NCBI GenBank assembly: GCA_963771005.1
Contig: CAVYRO010000002.1
Coordinates: forward strand, 806,001 to 870,000
From: DASQZK01 sp963771005
Lineage (GTDB): Bacteria; Bacteroidota; Bacteroidia; Bacteroidales; GCA-2748055
Direction: 5' to 3'
DNA length: 64,000 nucleotides
In this document: positions 44,565-53,448 of the stretch, piece by piece
How the letters are laid out: each line of letters begins with the position of its first letter
Position numbering within the stretch: the stretch's first letter is position 1
Made by a program: the position numbers and the translations under genes
Notes under the pieces: model-generated
Told to the model about the DNA's origin: nothing
The model's input: the letters and a program-made list of their open reading frames with translations, nothing else
Database searches by the model: none

Positions 44565-47003
44565 GTGTTAAAATATTCATTCCTCTTTATTATTGCAATC
44601 CTGGTAACCGGCTGTTCTTTCCTGTCCCCTGACCTGCAGAATCCGGACAGCTGGAACGGAGCATCGTGGATCTCATACGAAATTCTCCCGGATACTATGA
44701 AGGTAGTGCCCGGGGTACACGGGAACGGTAACGGGTTGGGGGAAAAATGCCTCAGGAAAGCAGTTGTTCCGTTGTTTCGCAGGGAGTTTGACCTCAAAAA
44801 TGACCTCGCGAAAGCCACCCTGCGGATATGCGGCCTTGGCCAATATGAGCTTTATGTAAACGGGGTAAAAGCGGGTGACCGTTTTCTCTCCCCGGGCTGG
44901 ACACTTTATCAGAAAAGATGTTTATATAATACCTATGATATTACGGGATCGCTAAGAGAAGGGAAAAATGCAATCGGGATGATCGCGGGCAATGGATTTT
45001 TTTACATCAGCCGTGAAAGATACAGGAAGATCACAGAAGCATACGGGTACCCGAAACTTATATTCGACCTTGCATTGAATTATAGTGACGGGAGAACTGA
45101 ACACATCGTTTCTGATGAAAATTGCAGGGTCAGTCCTTCACCCCTGACCTTCACCAGCATATACGGCGGCGAAGATTATGATGCGAGGCTTGAGCAACCG
45201 GGTTGGAGTGCGGCCGGGTTTAATGATTCGGCCTGGCGGAAACCGGTAATTGCCGGAGATTCAACCCATATGCTTTACCCGGAAACGGATAACCCGCTCC
45301 GTATAATGGAAGTATTTGAACCTGCTGGAAAGGGCATATCTGCAACCGGCAACATGGTTTGGGATTTCGGTCAGAATGCATCGGGTATAATAGAATTAAA
45401 AGTAAAAGGCACCCGGGGCGCCCGGATCAGGGTCCGGCCGGGAGAGCTTACCGACAGCCTCGGAAATGTCACCCAACGAAGCAGCGGATCCCCCTATGAA
45501 TTCAACTATATCCTCAAAGGCAGCGAGAACGAAGAGTGGCGACCCAGGTTCACCTACTACGGGTTTCGCTTTGCCGAAGTTGAAATCACCGAACCCGATG
45601 ATAGCCATTCATCTACTAAGATCCTCAGTATAAAACTACTGCATACCCGCAATTCTGCACCTGAGACAGGCTCCTTCCGTTGTTCCGACACACTTTTCAA
45701 CCGGATCTTCGATCTCATTAACTGGGGCATAAAGAACAATCTGTCCAGTGTCGCAACCGATTGTCCGCACAGGGAAAAACTGGGATGGCTGGAACAAACT
45801 TACCTCATGGGCCCTTCAATCCATTATAATTATGATATCCATTCCCTTTATGTCAAGATCATCAATGATATTGAGGATTCACAGTTGCCTGACGGACTGG
45901 TTCCCGACATCGCCCCCGAATATGTCCATTTCAGGGATGGTTTCCGCGACTCGCCTGAATGGGGCAGTGCATCTGTCATCATACCCTGGCAGATGTGCCA
46001 ATGGTATGGGGATACGACGGTCCTCAGGAAGTCATGGCCCATGATGAAGGCATATGTTTCCTACCTGCAGAGCCGCGCGAAGGATTACATCCTCGACTAT
46101 GGCCTGGGAGACTGGTATGACCTGGGTCCGGCACCCCCCGGGGAAGCGCAGCTGACGCCGAAAGGCATTACGGCAACATCCGTCTACTACCTGGATCTTA
46201 AGATCATGGAGGAAGTATCTGCCCTCCTTGGGCATAAGGAAGATCATGAAGCGTATATCCGGCTTGCAAAAAAGGTAAAGGAGTCCTTCCTCCGTAAGTA
46301 TTTTAATCGCGAAACGGGTGTCTGTTCAACCGGGAGTCAGACTGCATATGCCATGCCTCTCTATGCCGGGCTTATCCCTGGCGAATACAGGGAAATCGTA
46401 TTCAATAATCTTGCTGATTCCATAAAAAGCAATGATTATGCACTGACCTCCGGAGACATTGGGTACCATTTCCTGGTTCATGTGTTGAGCGAATGGGGCC
46501 GGGCGGATATACTTTATAAAATGAACGAGCGAACCGACAGGCCCGGATACGGTTACCAGCTTAAGAAAGGTGCAACCGCACTTACCGAAAGCTGGGCGGC
46601 CCTTCCGACCTCATCGAACGACCACATGATGCTCGGGCATCTCATGGAATGGTTTTATTACGGGCTGGGCGGCATTCACCAGGCTGAAAAATCGACGGGA
46701 TACAAGGAGATCGTTATCGCTCCCAAACCGGTAGGAAAGGTCACCTGGGCGAAGTGTACTTTTATGTCTCCGCAGGGCATGATCTCGACTGACTGGAAAA
46801 CCACGGATGGGGAATTTACCATGGATTTTGAGGTTCCTGAAGGCTCGGAGGCTACGGTTGTCCTACCGGAAAATTACAGCCGGTCGATCTATGTAAAGAA
46901 TATCCGAACCGGTTCAAAAGAAGCCGTTAATGCCGGGGAAGGAAATTTCCATGTGGATGCGGGGAAGTATACGGTTGAAGCCAGGGGAACATCGATCCAC
47001 TGA
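44565..47003 (+). CDS. GH78 alpha-L-rhamnosidase
   Basis: 812-aa lipoprotein from a GTG start, lipobox LVTGC (C17). Order: N-terminal beta-sandwich with LYVNGVKAGDRFLSPGWTLY, a second sandwich (VWDFGQNASGIIELK), then the (alpha/alpha)6 catalytic domain beginning SVATDCPHREKLGWLEQTY. It contains the acidic GDWYDLG and TALTESWAALP segments, and a C-terminal beta domain. It removes terminal alpha-L-rhamnose, as in rhamnogalacturonan or ulvan-type polymers. Followed by a repeat spacer and convergent with the sulfatase. Confidence 0.92.
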   Translation: MLKYSFLFIIAILVTGCSFLSPDLQNPDSWNGASWISYEILPDTMKVVPGVHGNGNGLGEKCLRKAVVPLFRREFDLKNDLAKATLRICGLGQYELYVNGVKAGDRFLSPGWTLYQKRCLYNTYDITGSLREGKNAIGMIAGNGFFYISRERYRKITEAYGYPKLIFDLALNYSDGRTEHIVSDENCRVSPSPLTFTSIYGGEDYDARLEQPGWSAAGFNDSAWRKPVIAGDSTHMLYPETDNPLRIMEVFEPAGKGISATGNMVWDFGQNASGIIELKVKGTRGARIRVRPGELTDSLGNVTQRSSGSPYEFNYILKGSENEEWRPRFTYYGFRFAEVEITEPDDSHSSTKILSIKLLHTRNSAPETGSFRCSDTLFNRIFDLINWGIKNNLSSVATDCPHREKLGWLEQTYLMGPSIHYNYDIHSLYVKIINDIEDSQLPDGLVPDIAPEYVHFRDGFRDSPEWGSASVIIPWQMCQWYGDTTVLRKSWPMMKAYVSYLQSRAKDYILDYGLGDWYDLGPAPPGEAQLTPKGITATSVYYLDLKIMEEVSALLGHKEDHEAYIRLAKKVKESFLRKYFNRETGVCSTGSQTAYAMPLYAGLIPGEYREIVFNNLADSIKSNDYALTSGDIGYHFLVHVLSEWGRADILYKMNERTDRPGYGYQLKKGATALTESWAALPTSSNDHMMLGHLMEWFYYGLGGIHQAEKSTGYKEIVIAPKPVGKVTWAKCTFMSPQGMISTDWKTTDGEFTMDFEVPEGSEATVVLPENYSRSIYVKNIRTGSKEAVNAGEGNFHVDAGKYTVEARGTSIH

Positions 47004-47014
47004 CCGGGAGTCTT

Positions 47015-47190
47015 GAAAGAATTTGGTGATTTGGTGAAGAGGAAGAGGAAGAGGAACACGGATTTGACGGATTCCGATGGCTATCGGAACGGGTTATCAC
47101 GGATGAAGAATTTGGTGATTTGGTGATTTGGTGAATGGAGTTGAACAACCTCTCTTAATCTGTGATAATCTGTGGTATCTGTGGTAAAAC
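47015..47190 (+). repeat. 9-mer runs, hairpin TTCCGATGGCTATCGGAA and ATCTGTG words
   Basis: Two runs of ATTTGGTGA (47015-47036 and 47107-47133) flank a block with GAGGAACACGGATTTGACGG and the 18-bp hairpin at 47072-47089. It continues to TGTGATAATCTGTGGTATC and ends GGTAAAACTCCCC. The same words in the same order occur at 14.7-15.0 kb and 36.8-36.9 kb. Confidence 0.8.
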
Positions 47191-47220
47191 TCCCCCTGAG
47201 ACAACTTGAAACACCATTAT

Positions 47221-47320
47221 TAAACCCCGCCGGGGTTTTAAGGCGTGTGTCCTTCTACCACGGGCGTGACCGTGGCTAATACAATGGATCCCCTCCGGGG
47301 AAAAGAATCTTCTAAAACGA
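47221..47320 (-). repeat. three-hairpin module, copy 2
   Basis: Minus-strand copy of the module at 35690-35796: AACCCCGCCGGGGTT, then ACCACGGGCGTGACCGTGG, then CCCCTCCGGGG, ending with the complement of GTTCGTTTTAGAAGAT. One arm of each hairpin differs between copies with the pairing kept in at least one case (GGAGG versus GCCGG cores). Confidence 0.75.
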
Positions 47321-47324
47321 ACCA

Positions 47325-47695
47325 CCTGCAACGATCTGCAACCACCTGCAACGATCTGCAACCATTTCAAACCATTTCAAACCATCTCAAACCATCTCAA
47401 ACCATCTCAAACCACATCAAACCACATCAAACCATTTCAAACCATCTCAAACCATCTCAAACCATTTCAAACCACATCAAACCACATCAAACCACATCAA
47501 ACCATCTCAAACCATCTCAAACCATTTCAAACCATTTCAAACCATTTCAAACCATTTCAAACCATCTCAAACCATCTCAAACCATTTCAAACCACATCAA
47601 ACCATTTCAAACCATTTCAAACCATTTCAAACCATCTCAAACCATTTCAAACCATTTCAAACTAATTCAAACCATTTCAAACAACATCAAACAAC
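47325..47695 (+). repeat. long 10-mer array, about 35 units of TCAAACCATN/TCAAACCACA
   Basis: Almost uninterrupted 10-bp units with variation confined to the last two or three positions (ATTT, ATCT, ACAT). It begins with CAACGATCTG variants and ends in CAAACAACAT. The array lies between convergent GH78 and sulfatase genes. A 209-codon open frame across it is a by-product of the stop-free unit. Confidence 0.9.
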
Positions 47696-47730
47696 AATTC
47701 CTTTGTCCTCCACTTTTGCCTTTTTACTTT

Positions 47731-49377
47731 TTACTTTTTACTTGCTTCCTCCGTTCCCTCCGATTTCGGGTGTTGTTTCACTCTTTCAATGATATCCGTC
47801 AGTTCCGTTACCCTTTCCCCGTTATCAGAGTAAAGATTTTGCGATTCGGACTCATCCGTCTGAAGGTTATATAGCTGGGGATCGGTGATAAAAGGTCCGC
47901 CGGGATACCAGGTCTCGTTCCAGTGGGGAGTGGCGGCTTCGATATATTTCCAGTTATCGGATCTTTCTATCATGGCGCCGCTGCCGCCGGAACTGACAGT
48001 GAGCGATGCTCTTGGTCCGGGTGCTGTATTATTCCGCAGGTTCTCAAGGAAGCTATAGCTATCCTCGCCTTCCCCTTCTCCCAGATCCTCACCAACGAGA
48101 TCGGCAAAGGTGGCCAGGAAATCCGTGGTGCTGACAACATTGGTATTTACCTTTCCCGGTTCGATCTTCCCGGGCCATCGAACAATGAGTGGTACCCTCA
48201 GTCCGCCTTCCCAGGCATCGGATTTGAAGCCAAGCAGGTCGTCGGCAGCTTCATGACCATAAGTCAGCCAGCCTGCCTTCCAGGTAGGGTTGCCGTTGGG
48301 GTCCTGGTACTTCGGCTCGAAATCATCGAAATAATCGTAATAGAATTGTCGGGCCAGGCTGCTGTCTTTCTTGTACATCTCCAGTGAAAGTACCGGATCG
48401 CCGGGACGGGGACCATTGTCTGAAGTGACGATAAGAAGGGTATTATCCAGGGCATTGTGCCTTTTCAGGGCATCTACAACCTGTTTGACCGACCAGTCGA
48501 ATTCTTCAACCATATCACCACGAAGCCCGGCCTGGCTCTGACCTTTTGTAATGGTAGGCAGGCATGGCCTGTGTGGGGCACTCGCCGGAAAATACAGGAA
48601 GAGCGGCTGACCGGGATGATCGTTGAAATGATTGTCGACAAAAGCCACTGCCTTTTCCGTAAGATGCCGGTTTACCGTCCTCGAGTCCCAGTTCGGCGCT
48701 TTCTCGACATTTTCATCAAAATCATATACCACCCCTTTGGGCACAGACGGCGCCTGGTCGATACTGTCGTTCTCAATGAAGGCGAAAGGGATCATATTGA
48801 TCGACCCCGCCATTCCGTAAAAGTAATCGAATCCCAGTTCGTTCGGCCCCCCTTTTATCCGTTTTGAGAAGTCGATGTAATCCTGCGTGGTCAGTTTCCA
48901 CGAGTTGAAGACATTCTTTTGGGGATCAGGCGGAGCATTGTCTTTCAACTGCCATCCCAAACCAAGGTGCCATTTGCCGACGCAGGCCGTATGATATCCT
49001 TTTTTCTTAAGGAGGGAAGCAATAGTGGTCCGGTGCTGATCGATCAGTGGCTGTGCATAATAGGTCAGTACACCGAATTTAAGAGGAGTCCGCCATGAAT
49101 AGCGTCCGGTAAGGATGCTATACCTCGACGGGGAGCATAAGGAAGATGCTACATATGCATCCGTAAATTTCACTCCCTGCGAAGCGATCTCATCGATCTG
49201 TGGGGTTTTGATCCTGGTTGCCCCGTAACAGCTCAGATCACCGTATCCCATATCGTCAGCCACGATGAGAACTATATTGGGAGCCGGTTCTTTTGGTTTT
49301 TCATTCGTGCATGAGAAAGGGAGCACTGCCATGAGCAGACCTGCGCCTTTCAGCAGATGAGTTGTAAATGCATTCAT
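47731..49377 (-). CDS. S1-family sulfatase (lipoprotein)
   Basis: 548 aa, lipobox VLPFSC (C23). The formylglycine motif is CSPSR with C81 (LCSPSRYSILTGR), and metal ligands sit in IVLIVADDMGYGD (D41, D42). Later VTSDNGPRPGD and a C-terminal LYNLQTDESESQNLY are typical arylsulfatase A-like features. It needs an anaerobic sulfatase-maturating enzyme or FGE, not seen here. It would remove sulfate esters from a glycan, suggesting a marine sulfated substrate. Last gene of the minus-strand PUL, 54 bp after the beta-helix gene. Confidence 0.93.
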   Translation of the reverse strand: MNAFTTHLLKGAGLLMAVLPFSCTNEKPKEPAPNIVLIVADDMGYGDLSCYGATRIKTPQIDEIASQGVKFTDAYVASSLCSPSRYSILTGRYSWRTPLKFGVLTYYAQPLIDQHRTTIASLLKKKGYHTACVGKWHLGLGWQLKDNAPPDPQKNVFNSWKLTTQDYIDFSKRIKGGPNELGFDYFYGMAGSINMIPFAFIENDSIDQAPSVPKGVVYDFDENVEKAPNWDSRTVNRHLTEKAVAFVDNHFNDHPGQPLFLYFPASAPHRPCLPTITKGQSQAGLRGDMVEEFDWSVKQVVDALKRHNALDNTLLIVTSDNGPRPGDPVLSLEMYKKDSSLARQFYYDYFDDFEPKYQDPNGNPTWKAGWLTYGHEAADDLLGFKSDAWEGGLRVPLIVRWPGKIEPGKVNTNVVSTTDFLATFADLVGEDLGEGEGEDSYSFLENLRNNTAPGPRASLTVSSGGSGAMIERSDNWKYIEAATPHWNETWYPGGPFITDPQLYNLQTDESESQNLYSDNGERVTELTDIIERVKQHPKSEGTEEASKK

Positions 49378-49431
49378 AGGATTGAAATTAAATTTTAGAT
49401 AAAAAATTATTTCCCATAACGAAATGCCGGA

Positions 49432-50850
49432 TCAGTAAGCTCGGTGACCCCCGACATATTCATAAGCACCTATATCCGGAGCCTTATCTTGTGGTATGGG
49501 TTTTCCCGAGAACCCGGTTTCATAACCAAGGTCCATACCTTTCCCGATGGCGGGACTTGAAGCTGTCAATTTAAAATCCACAGCTTTTCCCCCCGGAAAA
49601 TGTTCAAAATAAGGATCACCATACACCGGGTCGTCACCGGGTCCCTCCCTGCCCATCTGCAATTCCCCGGAAGCAGCGAAGTAAAGATTATGGCTAATCC
49701 GGTTTTCAGGTGTATGAGGTGCCTGCAAACCGGTATTGAATACCGCAATGCCTTTCCCTGTGACGATAATGTTATTCCGTATCCGGTTAAATGAGTGATC
49801 TTGTGTAATATTGAAGACACCCCAGTCGTTTGCATTCCTTTTTGTCCGGATAATCGTATTGTTATCGATGGCGCAGCCGGCCCCGCACCAGAGAGCAATG
49901 AATTGCTGGTAATCATCGCTGATGTTATGGTGGATGACGAAATCACGGTAATCAGGGTGTGATTTCACATCAGACCATGTCACTTCAAGAAATCCCTGGC
50001 AATCCCGGGTATAATTATGATGGATCCATATATGGCTTTTATCGAACCGCGCATCGTCAATCTCAATGGCTCCCCCGTCGGCACCGCCTCCGATACCCTG
50101 CGGCCACACGATCCTGGGATCTTCAGCACGATAGTTAAAAATACGATTGAACATTACTTCCTGGAAATCATTCCCAAGCCATACTCCGATGGGACCCCAG
50201 TTCCATTCTTTAAGCACCCGGTTGCAGTCATGGATGTAATTATGCGAGATCACAGCATGTTGTCCGTAACTTTTGGTTCCGACAATACAATCAAAAAATT
50301 CATTGTTCCTCACTGTACAATGCCCTGCCGTCTTGTCTATATAGACGGCACCCATTTCCCACGTTTCGAATCCATCCGTTTGATAGTCGCCGGGGGCATA
50401 TGCAGCTGTATGGTGAAAATAAAGGTTTTCAATGACGATATAATTACCGGTGATGCGGATGCAGTTCCCGAAATTATCCTGTTTGAAAACCGGATTGGTA
50501 AAGGATGGCGCAGGAAAGTCAGGGTTACCGTAACTGGAAATTACAAGGGGTTTCCCGGGGGCTCCCGAATCCCGGATCCACAATGGGCCGGTAAATTCCG
50601 AACCGCGTTTAAAGAGAATACTGTCACCCGGCCGGAAGCTTTTCAGTTGCAACCCATGTAATGTTTTTAAGGGACTGACCGCAGAAAGTCCGTCATTTTT
50701 GTCATTGCCGGTAACCGGATCAATAAAATAGTTTACCCTCTCCGGAAAAAATCTTTCGCGCACAGCCGGAGTCACCGGCATGACACGGTCAAAGACACAG
50801 GCGAAAAGACAAATGCCCAGGTACAATACATATCTCATTTTCCTTTTCAT
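49432..50850 (-). CDS. secreted right-handed parallel beta-helix protein
   Basis: 472 aa with an N-terminal signal anchor (MRYVLYLGICLFACVF). The body shows regular 20-25-residue turns with N-N and IxxN ladders (HCTVRNNEFFDCIVG, AVISHNYIHDCNRVL, SHIWIHHNYTRDCQGFLEVT, NRIRNNIIVTG), a pectate-lyase-superfamily beta-helix. A conserved GGGADGGAIEIDDARF and a C-terminal PDIGAYEYVGG also occur. It is probably a polysaccharide lyase, epimerase or glycoside hydrolase acting outside the cell. It is the intact homologue of the broken gene at 20581-21970. Confidence 0.85.
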   Translation of the reverse strand: MKRKMRYVLYLGICLFACVFDRVMPVTPAVRERFFPERVNYFIDPVTGNDKNDGLSAVSPLKTLHGLQLKSFRPGDSILFKRGSEFTGPLWIRDSGAPGKPLVISSYGNPDFPAPSFTNPVFKQDNFGNCIRITGNYIVIENLYFHHTAAYAPGDYQTDGFETWEMGAVYIDKTAGHCTVRNNEFFDCIVGTKSYGQHAVISHNYIHDCNRVLKEWNWGPIGVWLGNDFQEVMFNRIFNYRAEDPRIVWPQGIGGGADGGAIEIDDARFDKSHIWIHHNYTRDCQGFLEVTWSDVKSHPDYRDFVIHHNISDDYQQFIALWCGAGCAIDNNTIIRTKRNANDWGVFNITQDHSFNRIRNNIIVTGKGIAVFNTGLQAPHTPENRISHNLYFAASGELQMGREGPGDDPVYGDPYFEHFPGGKAVDFKLTASSPAIGKGMDLGYETGFSGKPIPQDKAPDIGAYEYVGGHRAY

Positions 50851-50888
50851 TGCAGGACGGGGTTTGCCGGATGCCGGGATCCATAAAA

Positions 50889-50955
50889 GGTTAACCGCAA
50901 AACATGGACAGAATCATTCATATGATTTGCCATTCCGGATGTTTTGCGGTTAACC
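50889..50955 (-). terminator. 17-bp perfect inverted repeat, probable terminator or operator
   Basis: GGTTAACCGCAAAACAT (50889-50905) and its exact complement ATGTTTTGCGGTTAACC (50939-50955) enclose a 33-nt loop. Read on the minus strand, the second arm is followed by TTTTATGG. It would end transcription of the T9SS gene at 50982-52043 before the beta-helix gene. The perfect 17-bp match is longer than ordinary terminators here. Confidence 0.55.
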
Positions 50956-50981
50956 GAACAGGCCAATAAAGAAAACTTTAT

Positions 50982-52043
50982 TTACCTCTTAATGAATTTG
51001 AGCGTTTTATTTTCCACCCTTACAAAATAGCATCCGGGATGAAGATCACTGATGCCGAGTCTTAGTTCAGTCCCGTTTGTATCCATTGTTTTCACGATCC
51101 GGCCTGTAACATCCATGATGTTAACCTTGGAAACCCTGCCTGCATTCAGGCCACTGAGAACGATCTCGTCTCTGGCGGGATTCGGATACAGGTTAAGCCG
51201 GTTAGCGCCGGATGTAGTAATCCCGGTGACAACCGAAAAAGTGATTGTATAAGACTGTGTGGTTGTTCCGTCAGCGGCAGTGACAATCACGGTAGCCGTC
51301 CGGGCAGTTTCATCTCCCATCAGGTCCGTGGCCTGGGTAACAACAACGGATGCATTTTCATCGGTTGCCGCAGCATCGACAACCGGAATATCTTCTGTTC
51401 CTTCCGGAAGCAATACATCATAATGATAGACACCCGGATCAAAATCTGCGACTGTACCACCTTCGATGGTCAGATCTGATACTGTTGCATCAACTCCTGC
51501 CACCGCTACCTGGACAACCGCATCATCGATATAGACAATCTCTTCACCGTCCCAGCCGGCCTGCTGATAGAACCGGTAAAATACGTCGACCGTATCGGTG
51601 TGCGTACAATCCCAGTGCCAGGTAAATTCCTGCCATTCGTTTGTGATGGTATTATCGGTATGCATCGCGTTACTACTGGAGAATGTGTATGCTCCGGGGC
51701 CATACCCGATTACCCAGGCGAAGAAAATGTGCCCTTCGGTATGGTACGCCCATACGGAGAAATCATAACTTGTCCCCGAATCGGCAATAAAAACCTGCTG
51801 CTGTCCGAAATCGGTATCTGTTTTGTTCCCGGTCATAACAAGTTTTGCAGCGGTGGCCCCGCCATGAACAGTTGACGTTTCTGCCGTAGCGGCAACAGAG
51901 TCTTTTTGAATATTCCAGCCGGTAAGGTCGCCTGTTTCAAAATCTCCGTTGATCAGGAGATTTTGTGCAATGAGGTTCCCGGTGAACCCGAAGAACAACA
52001 TTAACAATGACAGTAAGATGATTTTCGAGTAATTTTTTTCCAT
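50982..52043 (-). CDS. secreted CBM-like protein with T9SS C-terminal sorting domain
   Basis: 353 aa: signal peptide (IILLSLLMLFFGFTGNLIAQ), a jelly-roll carbohydrate-binding-like domain starting NLLINGDFETGDLTGWNI, and a Cadherin/Ig-like linker (VSDLTIEGGTVADFDPGVY, typical of repeats before sorting domains). It ends with a T9SS type A sorting domain (NRLNLYPNPARDEIVLSGL to LKFIKR). No catalytic domain. It probably binds the PUL's glycan at the cell surface or on secreted complexes. Confidence 0.85.
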   Translation of the reverse strand: MEKNYSKIILLSLLMLFFGFTGNLIAQNLLINGDFETGDLTGWNIQKDSVAATAETSTVHGGATAAKLVMTGNKTDTDFGQQQVFIADSGTSYDFSVWAYHTEGHIFFAWVIGYGPGAYTFSSSNAMHTDNTITNEWQEFTWHWDCTHTDTVDVFYRFYQQAGWDGEEIVYIDDAVVQVAVAGVDATVSDLTIEGGTVADFDPGVYHYDVLLPEGTEDIPVVDAAATDENASVVVTQATDLMGDETARTATVIVTAADGTTTQSYTITFSVVTGITTSGANRLNLYPNPARDEIVLSGLNAGRVSKVNIMDVTGRIVKTMDTNGTELRLGISDLHPGCYFVRVENKTLKFIKR

Positions 52044-52111
52044 AAGGCAATAATTTTTAAGTTGAAAATTAAGGTTTTAAGTTCAAAATTATGACTTTTT
52101 ACATTTTTAAA

Positions 52112-52121
52112 CAAACGTTTG
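52112..52121. promoter_or_regulatory. CAAACGTTTG palindrome, candidate LacI-type operator
   Basis: A 10-bp perfect palindrome 69 bp upstream of the T9SS gene start, in an otherwise AT-rich spacer (52044-52185). Related AACGTTTG sequence occurs upstream of susC at about 26737-26743. Short, so could be chance. Confidence 0.3.
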
Positions 52122-52185
52122 CGCATTTTAGTTTTAAAAATTCCGGAATTTTATATCTTTTATTCGGCACCCTCTTAAAGATATG

Positions 52186-53394
52186 TTATAATTTCATTAT
52201 GCATCGTGATTCAACCCTACCGGATTCATAGAATATACGGATCAGTTTCACTCCACTACCAGGCAGGTTCAGGTCAAAGCTTCCGGAAAAACCGCTCAAA
52301 TCAAGGATATCTTCAATCCCGCCTGTAAATGAATACAAAATGATCCTGTCAATGGGTTCTATGGACTGCAGGGTGCAAATTTCATGTACGGGATTAGGAT
52401 ATATGCGCACTCTTGCATTTATATGTTCCGAAGGCATTGCGGCCGGGCAATCCGTGCAGAATCGCAGGTCTTTCAAAAAATTTTCCATAAAATACAGGCA
52501 CATGATGAAGTCCCTGTGACCGGGTCCGCTCCTGGTCTCGGTATAGTTGCCAAATCCGTGGCCTCTTCCGGGGAATATAAACAGACGGTTGTAACAATCG
52601 AGGCTCCTGTAAGCCGAATCCCACTTTATCATCCCACCAATGGGTGCAAGATTATCCGAGGAACCACTCATCACGAGTGAGGGTATTGAAATACATAACG
52701 GCCCGATGTGTTGCAATGGAGAAAGGGATTTCCAGTCTTCCCCCAGAATATCATGCCCGTCTTCCCAGCCGTCGCCAGACAGGTCAATCACGGCATTCTG
52801 AAGCATGAGGGCATCGGGGGCGGAAGAAACCGTAATATCTTCCTCCTGGTTTTCGAACCCTTCAATGTAAGCGGTAGCTGCCGCAAGATGACCACCGGCG
52901 CTCATCCCTGTGGCTATAATACGACCGGGGTCAATGTTGAGATCCCCTGCATGATCGCGGATATACCGGATCGCAGATTTGGCGTCCTCCACCTCATCAT
53001 AGGGAGTGACGGATGATGAATCGTTAAATACCCGGTATTTCGCTGCCATAGTCACAAAGCCCAGCCCTGCGAAATAAAAAGCGTACTGCTTATATTGGTT
53101 AAGAGCCCGGGTTTCCCAGCCACCGCCATGAAAAAACACTATGCAGGGACGAAGATCTCCTTCCTTCCGGCTATGATAAATGCTTAGCGTCAGGCTGATC
53201 CATCCTAAATCCTTATAAGTGATCACCTCATCCCATTCCGGCAGGTTATCCAGACTTCCCGTAGCGAAGCTTTCGAAGTAAGATGAAGCCCCCGGATCAT
53301 TCAGGAAGACCGAATCGGCATCATATCCCTGAGAAAAACCGCTGATGGTCAGGGAGCCTAAAAGGAAACAAAAAATTCCTGTTCGTATGCTCAT
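52186..53394 (-). CDS. secreted alpha/beta-hydrolase (esterase) with T9SS sorting domain
   Basis: 402 aa: signal peptide (IFCFLLGSLTISGFSQG), oxyanion-hole motif HGGGW (residues 89-93), nucleophile elbow GMSAGG with S165, an acidic residue in GSSDNLAPI and a histidine in GRGHGFGNY. These match the BD-FAE/hormone-sensitive-lipase-like carbohydrate esterases that remove acetyl groups from glycans. The last 75 residues (RIYPNPVHEICTLQSI to SRCIMKL) form a T9SS sorting domain. In the PUL it would deacetylate the polymer outside the cell. Confidence 0.87.
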   Translation of the reverse strand: MSIRTGIFCFLLGSLTISGFSQGYDADSVFLNDPGASSYFESFATGSLDNLPEWDEVITYKDLGWISLTLSIYHSRKEGDLRPCIVFFHGGGWETRALNQYKQYAFYFAGLGFVTMAAKYRVFNDSSSVTPYDEVEDAKSAIRYIRDHAGDLNIDPGRIIATGMSAGGHLAAATAYIEGFENQEEDITVSSAPDALMLQNAVIDLSGDGWEDGHDILGEDWKSLSPLQHIGPLCISIPSLVMSGSSDNLAPIGGMIKWDSAYRSLDCYNRLFIFPGRGHGFGNYTETRSGPGHRDFIMCLYFMENFLKDLRFCTDCPAAMPSEHINARVRIYPNPVHEICTLQSIEPIDRIILYSFTGGIEDILDLSGFSGSFDLNLPGSGVKLIRIFYESGRVESRCIMKL

Positions 53395-53448
53395 GGGTCG
53401 GCTGATATTTAAATAATCCTCAGAAGATCCGGATTTAGGATGCTGTAG

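Noticed and set aside
47245..47874. 209-codon plus-strand frame with 10-residue repeats
   Set aside because: It is produced by the stop-free 10-mer array and runs into the sulfatase gene on the opposite strand.
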